From positions 1 through 5,740 of the forward strand of contig CAINWJ010000089.1 in NCBI GenBank assembly GCA_903854455.1: DNA of 5,740 nt. The letters are read 5' to 3'. Within the stretch, counting starts at the first letter, position 1; the number at the start of each line of letters is the position of its first letter. Source of the stretch: Candidatus Peribacteria bacterium (GTDB lineage: Bacteria; Patescibacteriota; Gracilibacteria; Peribacterales; Peribacteraceae). A program made the position numbers and the translations under genes. This document shows, in pieces, positions 1-4,753 of this stretch. The notes under the pieces are model-generated. The model made no database searches, was not told where the DNA came from, and saw only the letters and a program-made list of their open reading frames with translations.

Positions 1-20
1 CCGCTGACCGCTGACCGCTT
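1..20. repeat. Heptamer tandem repeat (GACCGCT) inside the O-antigen-ligase-like gene
   Basis: The unit GACCGCT (plus strand) is present about 2.7 times at 1-19 and may continue beyond the window. On the coding strand it reads AGCGGTC and gives a Ser-Gly-Gln-Arg-type peptide directly after the second membrane helix. A change of one unit would shift the reading frame because 7 is not a multiple of 3. Confidence 0.7.
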
Positions 21-217
21 CTCATTCCATAAAATATTTCCACCAAAGCAATGATTAGAATGACTCCTAATAGCATTTCCTTCCAAAGTGCCAACAGTCC
101 GATGGGAGCGTGATTCGGTCCTGCGATGATCCTCGTCAACACCGTCACGGCAAAGGCGTGAAAGGGCAGGAGGATGATGAGAGCGAGTGTCAGACGTTCG
201 CGGAGGGATTGAAGCAT
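1..217 (-). CDS. O-antigen ligase/polymerase-like membrane protein, N-terminal fragment
   Basis: Partial gene: 72 complete codons from the ATG at 217-215, open to the window's left edge. After a short basic N-terminus (MLQSLRERL) comes a first membrane helix at about residues 9-30 containing LLPFHAF. A loop with GPNHAP follows at 33-38, then LALWKE (42-47) and a second helix at about 48-63. The LPFHAF / LALWKE pattern with two early helices is what I recall from O-antigen ligase/Wzy-type polymerases of CPR bacteria, integral membrane proteins that polymerise or ligate lipid-linked glycans. The name rests on this short stretch and on the polysaccharide neighbours. It is the third gene of the leftward group, 64 nt after the 2-epimerase stop. 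No Shine-Dalgarno is visible before the ATG. The last visible codons (66-72, RSGQRSA) are made by a 7-bp tandem repeat running into the window edge, just after helix 2. Another polytopic polysaccharide protein is possible. Confidence 0.6.
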   Translation of the reverse strand, partial: MLQSLRERLTLALIILLPFHAFAVTVLTRIIAGPNHAPIGLLALWKEMLLGVILIIALVEIFYGMRSGQRSA

Positions 218-281
218 GCGGGAATAGAATAGGCGTATAGGCGTATAGGCGTATAGGCGTACTCGCTTACACGACTTTCGA
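218..281. repeat. 8-bp tandem repeat (GGCGTATA) between 2-epimerase and O-antigen-ligase-like gene
   Basis: The unit GGCGTATA is repeated 3.75 times without error at 232-261 and fills most of this 64-nt gap. The repeat is bordered by a 9-bp inverted pair: GAATAGGCG at 227-235 and its complement CGCCTATTC at 287-295. The right arm lies in the last codons of the 2-epimerase gene, whose minus-strand end contains GGCGAATA, one mismatch from the repeat unit. The whole could fold as a 9-bp stem with a repeat-filled loop, but there is no T-tract to suggest an intrinsic terminator. Confidence 0.85.
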
Positions 282-1631
282 TTATTCGCCTATTCGATCG
301 ATCCCCAGCCGTTCGTCCTCATTCCTGAATACATGTCCCTTCTTCAAAACTGCCTCGACCACATCGACGGACTTCCTGCTGACATCTGATCCATAGAGCT
401 TGGGCGCGCGTCGCATCTCCGCATTGTCCCACGCATACTCGATGATCGAACGAATCGCCTTACCATCAACGGGTGGCGCGATGATGTTGCCGCCACCCAT
501 GGCAGATTCGCTGCGATCGGATCCGAAACGCAGTGTAACGCACGGAACACCCAGGACGTTCATCTCCTCCTGCATGGAACCGGAGTCCGTTGCACAGACG
601 GCTGCACGATCCATCGCTGCGATGACATCGGTGTAAAGCGGCCACACCGGCGAGTAGAGGAAGTGCGGATACTGCTTCTTCCAGTCTTCAACGGTGGCAC
701 GCAATCCGAACCGATCGATGGCAGCCTCCGTCTGGAACAGTGAAATCAGGAGGACGGTACGACCGGCGTTCAGTAACGCACCCATGGCATCCATGATCGA
801 TGTGAAGCGACGCTCGGACATGCAGTTCTCGCGACGGTGAATGCAGAACCGGACGAAGTCACCCTGAGCGAGGAGCGGGTAGCGATCGAACACCGTGGAG
901 ACTGCCGCATTGGCTTTGGCGTCGATCAATGCATCGGCGACGGAATTGCCGACGACGGCGATGCGATCTGATGCATAGCCTTCGGACAGGAGAAACTCAC
1001 GATCGAGCTCGACCGGAGCCAGGTGAATCCCCGTCGCCGCCTCCGCACACCGCGTATTGAACTGCTCCGGGAACGGCTCTTGGCTTCCTCTCCTCCAATT
1101 CTTCCTGTCCATGCAGAACTCCCTCCATTCCGCCGGTTCAGGCAGTTCAATCCCTGACCCTGACCCTGATCCCTGACCCTCGTACGCCGGCGTCAACGTC
1201 CGTATCCCCGCCTCCACATGCACTGAGGCAAATCCATGACAGTATCCGGCGTTGCTCGCCGCCATCGCCGTCGTCGTATCTCCGTGTACGTAGGGAATGA
1301 CGGTCTTGCCCCGGGACTTGAGCTCACCGACGAGCCAGCCGAACCGACCGATGATCTGACTGACGATCTCGTACATGCTGCCACGCACATTGAGATTGAT
1401 GTCCGGCTGCACACCAAATTCCTTCAGCATCCCGCCACTGAGATTCTCGTCATAGTGCTGACCGGTGTGGATGAGGAATGCGCTGTGACCACGCTTCTTG
1501 AGTTCCTTAAAGAGCGGCACCTGCTTGATGATATCCGGCTTGGTCGCGATCATGACCAGATGGAGAGCGTCTGCCTTCAGACCGGCAACGTCATCGAGGA
1601 ACCGCGGATTGGCGAAGGAGACTTGTTCCAT
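282..1631 (-). CDS. wecB: UDP-N-acetylglucosamine 2-epimerase (non-hydrolysing type)
   Basis: Cytoplasmic enzyme interconverting UDP-GlcNAc and UDP-ManNAc, a precursor step for many surface glycans. The 449-residue protein has a GT-B-like two-domain layout. TKPDIIKQVPL (30-40) and HTGQHYDENLSGG (55-67) lie in the first domain. HGDTT (116-120, D118), HVEAGIRT (138-145, E140), PEQFN (188-192, E189) and HRREN (265-269, H265) match the family's active-site Asp, two Glu and His. TDSGSMQEE (348-356) is the UDP-binding signature. The usual TERPE region is replaced by SDRSESAMGGG (371-381), as in a divergent subgroup. It is longer than E. coli WecB (about 376 aa) because of an N-terminal extension and a 147-180 loop carrying a repeat-encoded Gly-Ser stretch. 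The ATG at 1631 is chosen because the next Met (27) would cut the first beta strand. It overlaps the upstream glycosyltransferase gene by 41 nt, suggesting coupled translation. Family assignment is firm; the exact substrate is not. Confidence 0.93.
   Translation of the reverse strand: MEQVSFANPRFLDDVAGLKADALHLVMIATKPDIIKQVPLFKELKKRGHSAFLIHTGQHYDENLSGGMLKEFGVQPDINLNVRGSMYEIVSQIIGRFGWLVGELKSRGKTVIPYVHGDTTTAMAASNAGYCHGFASVHVEAGIRTLTPAYEGQGSGSGSGIELPEPAEWREFCMDRKNWRRGSQEPFPEQFNTRCAEAATGIHLAPVELDREFLLSEGYASDRIAVVGNSVADALIDAKANAAVSTVFDRYPLLAQGDFVRFCIHRRENCMSERRFTSIMDAMGALLNAGRTVLLISLFQTEAAIDRFGLRATVEDWKKQYPHFLYSPVWPLYTDVIAAMDRAAVCATDSGSMQEEMNVLGVPCVTLRFGSDRSESAMGGGNIIAPPVDGKAIRSIIEYAWDNAEMRRAPKLYGSDVSRKSVDVVEAVLKKGHVFRNEDERLGIDRIGE
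1149..1181 (+). repeat. CCCTGA hexamer element, copy A, in frame within the 2-epimerase gene
   Basis: Hexamer CCCTGA occurs three times in a row (1152-1169), then one extra T, then CCCTGACCCTC. On the coding (minus) strand this is a GGGTCA repeat read in frame as residues 151-160, EGQGSGSGSG. It sits between the conserved HVEAGIRT strand and the PEQFNTR active-site block, in a loop that varies in length among homologues. The coding strand has five G-triplets with 3-4 nt spacers, so it fits a G-quadruplex pattern. Two further copies lie at 4644-4675 and 4711-4749. Confidence 0.85.
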
Positions 1632-2925
1632 AAACGCTGGAAATTGTAGAGGATCTCCGATGCGTTAGGTACCCCGCTTCGATGAGTAAAAAATACACAA
1701 TAATAAACAGCAGACTATTACGAAGATTGAGCATGAAAATACCCATTCGCTCCTGATTAATTACTTCGTTGTAGTGCAAGGGATAAATCCACTGTGTCAG
1801 TCCTGCTGTAGCGATTGCCAAGAAAAACAGAAGGAAAATCCGCTTATCTGCAGTACCTTGAATGATTCGCTCTGATAGAAAGGCTATGAGCAACGGGATG
1901 ATCCAGAGCATGTACTGCGGTGACAGAACGGTACTGACTGCAACTGACCATGTCATAAGCAAGATGAGTGATATGCCAAATCCACGTTCAGTACGTGAAT
2001 CTAGCCCACGAAGAATGAGGAAGAGCATACCGACTCCCACGAGAAACTTTGCGGCAAAAACAGGAAATATTCCTATCCCATTATTAACAAATGACATGTG
2101 AGAAAAACCCGTAGGATCCTTCTGTGATAAGAATGACGAAAAGAGGAAAGAGAGTCCTGACCAGAGACTCTCTGCCTGAACCGGACGATTGGCATGATAC
2201 GAGAGCATGTACGTGATATTCGAGACAGTGCCATGAATGCCTAAAATGGCAGCCGAAAGGAAAAAGGTAATGAATCCAACGGAGAAAGCACCGATGAGCA
2301 AGGAAGGCCATCTCTTGCGTGGTGTCGCAACAAAGAGAAGTGGGAATGCCAGAATCGGTACAACCTTCAGCGCTGTTGCCATTGCGAGCCATGCCGCACT
2401 CTGAGCATAAGATCCATGCACATGCGATCTCCAGCTCAAGAACAGTGCAAGCGTCATGAGAATATCGTAACGTCCGAACACCAGCTGCGGACCTAGAAAG
2501 CGCGTCGTAAGAAAGAGTGCGACCGATGCCAATGCAGCATCATGAGCGCCGAAATAACGCAGAAACCCCCAGCAAAATACGGTAACAATGCAAACAAGAA
2601 TCACCCACGCAGTAGCGAAATCTCCCTGTTCTGGAATCGTGGTATTCGTAATCCAAAAAATCCCGGTAACCATGGGTGGATATTCACTTTCTACATCGCC
2701 ACGACTGCCCATGAACACCTCTCCGGCTCGCGTGCCAATATCATGATAAACGGCAAAATCACCCGCTCCGCGAATTTCTTCAAAACGCATCAATCCGATG
2801 AAAAGGAACATGAGAAGACAAGCAATCCCAATAACATCGACAAGCCACAGATGCACCTTCAATCGATGGAGTCCTTGAGCGAAGAACACTGTAGAAGCCC
2901 GCTGGTGACACAGAGTGGAAGACAA
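1591..2925 (-). CDS. GT87-like (GT-C fold) polytopic glycosyltransferase
   Basis: Integral membrane protein of 444 residues with roughly ten hydrophobic helices, the first at about 26-46. It resembles family GT87 (DUF2029), whose members move a sugar, often mannose, from a polyprenyl-phosphate donor to a glycan on the outer face of the membrane. Visible family-like features are GDFAVYH in the first outer loop (55-61, D56 the likely catalytic-type Asp), EYPP (81-84), FGRYD (150-154), ALKVVP (185-190), the QAESLWS segment (250-256) and SPQYMLW before a late helix (335-341). The first possible start in frame is TTG at 2925, just after an in-frame TGA; there is no nearby ATG before helix 1, though GTG or TTG codons up to residue 24 remain possible. 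The C-terminal tail after about residue 421 is hydrophilic and partly overlaps the 2-epimerase gene. Base composition is visibly more AT-rich than its neighbours. Acceptor and sugar are unknown. Confidence 0.82.
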   Translation of the reverse strand: MSSTLCHQRASTVFFAQGLHRLKVHLWLVDVIGIACLLMFLFIGLMRFEEIRGAGDFAVYHDIGTRAGEVFMGSRGDVESEYPPMVTGIFWITNTTIPEQGDFATAWVILVCIVTVFCWGFLRYFGAHDAALASVALFLTTRFLGPQLVFGRYDILMTLALFLSWRSHVHGSYAQSAAWLAMATALKVVPILAFPLLFVATPRKRWPSLLIGAFSVGFITFFLSAAILGIHGTVSNITYMLSYHANRPVQAESLWSGLSFLFSSFLSQKDPTGFSHMSFVNNGIGIFPVFAAKFLVGVGMLFLILRGLDSRTERGFGISLILLMTWSVAVSTVLSPQYMLWIIPLLIAFLSERIIQGTADKRIFLLFFLAIATAGLTQWIYPLHYNEVINQERMGIFMLNLRNSLLFIIVYFLLIEAGYLTHRRSSTISSVYGTSLLRQSAVPR

Positions 2926-2931
2926 ATCTCA

Positions 2932-2950
2932 CTATTTTAGCAGAAAATAG
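2932..2950. promoter_or_regulatory. Perfect 7-bp palindrome overlapping the leftward promoter
   Basis: CTATTTT (2932-2938), five bases AGCAG, then AAAATAG (2944-2950) form a perfect inverted repeat. It covers the candidate minus-10 box of the glycosyltransferase promoter, so it is placed as an operator for a dimeric regulator would be. A weak RNA hairpin is the alternative. An AT-rich palindrome can arise by chance. Confidence 0.3.
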
Positions 2951-2962
2951 CCCAGAACTGAA
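2934..2962 (-). promoter_or_regulatory. Candidate promoter for the leftward gene group
   Basis: Reading the minus strand, TTCAGT (2962-2957, 3 of 6 to TTGACA) is followed by a 17-nt spacer and TAAAAT (2939-2934, 5 of 6 to TATAAT) preceded by an extended-minus-10 TGC. The predicted transcription start, about 7 nt on, falls near 2927, only about 2 nt before the TTG start codon. The transcript would then be nearly leaderless, consistent with the lack of a Shine-Dalgarno. This is a consensus match by eye only. Confidence 0.35.
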
Positions 2963-3132
2963 GTCCTTATCTCTCCTGCCAAACCGCACTTCGCTCTGAA
3001 TTGCACGATGACCGTTTCGAGATAACGATCCCGGTGACTGCTATGCATTTCCCAACTTTCGTCTCCAATGCATTCGCACTCGTCCAAAAAAGCATCTGAC
3101 CGCTGGATCAGGAAATGATATTCCGGCTCGAA

Positions 3133-3162
3133 GTGACATGCTTCGGTGTCCTCTTGTAGAGT
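3133..3162 (+). promoter_or_regulatory. Candidate promoter for the rightward gene group
   Basis: GTGACA (3133-3138, 5 of 6 to TTGACA), an 18-nt spacer, and TAGAGT (3157-3162, 4 of 6 to TATAAT). A start about 7 nt downstream would fall on the ATG at 3169, again implying a leaderless message. No Shine-Dalgarno better than TAGAG is present upstream of that ATG. Consensus match by eye only. Confidence 0.33.
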
Positions 3163-3168
3163 GCATTC

Positions 3169-4110
3169 ATGATCAACTGGAAGAATAAGAACGTCCTCGT
3201 CACCGGCGGTACAGGATTCATCGGAAGCGTACTGGCGGAAGAACTACTCAAGCGTGGGGCGAAAGTACGCGTTCCCATCCGGGCTGCCAACTACCGCGCG
3301 CTCTCCACACTCCGATCGAAAATCGACTGGGTGGAAGGAGATCTGCGCTCCGCGGACTACTGCACATCGCTCCTGCAGGGAATCGACCACATCTTCCACC
3401 TCGCCGCGCACCGACGGAACGTCCAGTTCCACCACGAACACTGCGCGGATGTCTTCACGGGGAATGTGGAAATGAGCCTCGCACTGATCCGGGCGCACAA
3501 AGAGTATCGCCATATCCCTGTGACCTTCTTCAGCTCCGCAAACGTCCCGCCGAAGATCGATGTCATCGAACTGGCGCAAGCTGACACGACGGATGGATAC
3601 ATCCTGGGGAAAGCCGTTTGCGAAACGCTCTGGATCACCGCATCCAGACAATGGGGTTTCCCGCTGCTCATCGTCCGACCCGTGGGTTCCTATGGCGAGC
3701 GCGATACGTTCACCGAGGAAAGTAACGTGATCCCTTCCCTCATGGTGAAGGCGGAGAAAGCGAAGGAGTCACTGGTCGTCTGGGGTTCCGGTAAACAGGA
3801 ACGAGTGTTTCTCTACGTCCATGATCTGGTCGCGGCACTGCTCGAACTGATCGATGCCGATGCAAGCGGAATTCAGTACATCCTTCCGCCGGACGCGACG
3901 ACAGTGAAGGAGCTAGCTACCTTGATCTGCAACATCGTGAGACCTGAACTACCCATCACATTCGATAAATCGAAGCCTGAGGGAAGTAGATCAGTTGCGA
4001 CGCTCCCTCTCCATCCCTGCCTCAAGGATTTCCCGTGGACATCTCTGAAAGATGGCTTGTACAACACGTACGAAGGATGGAAGGCGAAGGCGAAAACAAG
4101 ACGAGGGTAA
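3169..4110 (+). CDS. NAD-dependent sugar epimerase/dehydratase (extended SDR family)
   Basis: Cytoplasmic nucleotide-sugar-modifying enzyme of 313 residues. The ATG at 3169 places TGGTGFIG (12-19), the Rossmann NAD(P)-binding glycine motif, at the usual distance from the N-terminus. GDL (57-59), HLAAH (77-81), SSANV (122-126) and YILGK (144-148, catalytic Tyr144/Lys148) follow in the expected SDR order. The C-terminal half has RPVGSYGERD (170-179), NVIPSLMVKA and VVWGSGKQERVFLYVHDL (203-220), a layout close to GDP-L-fucose synthase and GDP-mannose-type epimerases. However, the Cys of the fucose-synthase SSC motif is absent (SSAN here) and its HVIPAL histidine is Asn186, so I do not call it fucose synthase. 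Homologues may act as 4-epimerase, 4,6-dehydratase or 4-reductase; the substrate is undetermined. First gene of the rightward group, followed after 46 nt by GtrA. The C-terminal tail is Lys/Arg-rich. Confidence 0.88.
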   Translation: MINWKNKNVLVTGGTGFIGSVLAEELLKRGAKVRVPIRAANYRALSTLRSKIDWVEGDLRSADYCTSLLQGIDHIFHLAAHRRNVQFHHEHCADVFTGNVEMSLALIRAHKEYRHIPVTFFSSANVPPKIDVIELAQADTTDGYILGKAVCETLWITASRQWGFPLLIVRPVGSYGERDTFTEESNVIPSLMVKAEKAKESLVVWGSGKQERVFLYVHDLVAALLELIDADASGIQYILPPDATTVKELATLICNIVRPELPITFDKSKPEGSRSVATLPLHPCLKDFPWTSLKDGLYNTYEGWKAKAKTRRG

Positions 4111-4125
4111 GCTGATAATTTTCCT

Positions 4126-4149
4126 TTTTCAATTTTCAATTTTCAATTT
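4126..4149 (+). repeat. Heptamer tandem repeat (TTTTCAA) upstream of GtrA
   Basis: TTTTCAA is repeated 3.4 times without error and occupies half of the 46-nt gap between the epimerase stop and the GtrA start, ending 7 nt before the ATG. It leaves no room for a Shine-Dalgarno. Very similar TTTTCAA or AATTTCT tracts are, as I recall, common between genes in CPR genomes. Copy-number change would alter the spacing upstream of the GtrA start. Confidence 0.85.
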
Positions 4150-4156
4150 CGCATTC

Positions 4157-4645
4157 ATGTCCATCCTGAAGAACCCCCAGCTCAACCAGCACGCCAAGCA
4201 AGTGCTCAAGTTCTGCGTCTCCGGCGGTCTGGGTGCGGTCATCGAATTTACCGTCATTCACTATCTGGTCGGGCACCTCCACTGGAGTGCTTACGTGGTC
4301 TACATCCCATCTGCCCTGCTCCCGTCCATCTTTGTCTTCTTCTTCAATAAATACGTGACGTTCGGAGCGATGGACGGCAATACCGCTGCGCAGACCAAAC
4401 GCTTCCTGATCGTCTATACATCAACATTTTGCCTTAACTACGTCCTTTCCTCATTACTCTACCTTGTCGGTGATCACTTCCTGCTCGGCATCACCATAAG
4501 CGGTTTCACATTCACGGATGTCCGGGTGGCATACGCTGCAAAAATCTGTGCGATCGGATTCATCGCCATCGTGAACTACACACTGTCACACACGTTCATT
4601 TTCAAGAATGTGCCGGTGGAAGCGGAAGTGGCGGGGATATTCTGA
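4157..4645 (+). CDS. GtrA-family four-helix membrane protein
   Basis: A 162-residue integral membrane protein with four hydrophobic helices at about 17-38, 46-69, 83-105 and 126-149, the size and topology of GtrA. Family members are thought to help flip polyprenyl-phosphate-linked sugars across the membrane for later transfer by a GT-C enzyme. Recognisable motifs are FCVSGGLGAVIEF in helix 1 (19-31), FNKYVTF ending helix 2 (63-69) and NYTLSHTFIFK ending helix 4 (140-150). An in-frame ATG at 4052 exists but lies inside the epimerase gene and would add 35 non-family residues, part of them read through the TTTTCAA repeat. I therefore choose the ATG at 4157. Its context GCATTCATG is identical to that of the upstream epimerase. 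The stop TGA (4643-4645) abuts the G-rich repeat element. A functional partner could be the GT87-like protein on the other strand. Confidence 0.9.
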   Translation: MSILKNPQLNQHAKQVLKFCVSGGLGAVIEFTVIHYLVGHLHWSAYVVYIPSALLPSIFVFFFNKYVTFGAMDGNTAAQTKRFLIVYTSTFCLNYVLSSLLYLVGDHFLLGITISGFTFTDVRVAYAAKICAIGFIAIVNYTLSHTFIFKNVPVEAEVAGIF

Positions 4646-4675
4646 GGGTCAGGGTGAGGGTCGGGGTCGGGAATT
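4644..4675 (-). repeat. CCCTGA hexamer element, copy B (G-rich on plus strand)
   Basis: Starting in the GtrA stop codon, five G-runs (4646-4648, 4652-4654, 4658-4660, 4663-4666, 4669-4671) are separated by 2-3 nt. Read on the minus strand it aligns by eye with copy A (1149-1181) with 29 identities, 2 mismatches and 3 one-base gaps, including the AAT flank and the terminal CCCTGACCCTC. It meets the usual G-quadruplex pattern on the non-template strand of GtrA. Confidence 0.8.
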
Positions 4676-4710
4676 GGAGAAGGTGAGACACTCATTTTCT
4701 GATACTCTGG

Positions 4711-4749
4711 AATCCTCTGCCCTGACCCAGACCCAGATACCCGACCCTC
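4711..4749 (+). repeat. CCCTGA hexamer element, copy C, ending just before the oxidoreductase start
   Basis: Same orientation as copy A and inverted relative to copy B. From the first CCCTGA at 4720 it aligns to copy A with about 27 identities, 2 mismatches and 2 one-base gaps, and both copies are followed by CGTA-N-GCC. Together, B, a 48-nt spacer (4672-4719) and C fill the whole 108-nt gap between GtrA and the oxidoreductase. Either of two 9-bp pairings is possible: GGGTCAGGG (4646-4654) with 4720-4728, or AGGGTCGGG (4657-4665) with 4740-4748. No promoter or Shine-Dalgarno stands out in the spacer. Confidence 0.78.
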
Positions 4750-4753
4750 TCGT

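Larger units (their letters stand above)
2926..3168. promoter_or_regulatory. Divergent promoter region between the two gene groups
   Basis: This 243-nt gap separates the minus-strand glycosyltransferase start from the plus-strand epimerase start, so both groups should be transcribed from here. I see no convincing short gene; reading frames crossing it have no family resemblance. It contains a 7-bp palindrome near the left start (2932-2950), a candidate promoter for each direction, and a stray CTGACCGCTG (3096-3105) identical to part of the tandem repeat at 1-19. The middle (about 2970-3090) shows nothing I recognise. Confidence 0.7.

Noticed and set aside
227..295. Intrinsic terminator after the 2-epimerase gene
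   Set aside because: The inverted arms are 51 nt apart, filled with repeat, and no T-tract follows on the minus strand.
1236..1649. Plus-strand open frame of 137 codons
   Set aside because: It is antisense to the 2-epimerase gene, whose motifs are unmistakable, and its product resembles no family; it arises from codon structure on the other strand.
2542..2940. Plus-strand open frame of 132 codons
   Set aside because: Antisense to the glycosyltransferase N-terminal half; low-complexity hydrophilic product with no recognisable motif.
3096..3105. CTGACCGCTG in the divergent promoter region as a further copy of the repeat at 1-19
   Set aside because: It is a single 10-bp match without tandem repetition; suggestive beside the shared CTGACC core but too short to call a repeat copy.
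3244..3651. Minus-strand open frame of 135 codons
   Set aside because: Antisense to the SDR epimerase, with composition mirroring its codons; no family features.
4052..4156. Longer GtrA start at the ATG at 4052
   Set aside because: It lies inside the epimerase gene, gives a very basic stretch followed by a repeat-encoded segment (IFLFQFSIFNF), and adds nothing family-like; the ATG at 4157 yields the standard GtrA length.
4644..4749. Miniature transposon (MITE) with terminal inverted repeats B and C
   Set aside because: The two arms match only through shared hexamers, no target-site duplication is evident, and copy A stands alone; an inverted pair of the same repeat is the simpler reading.
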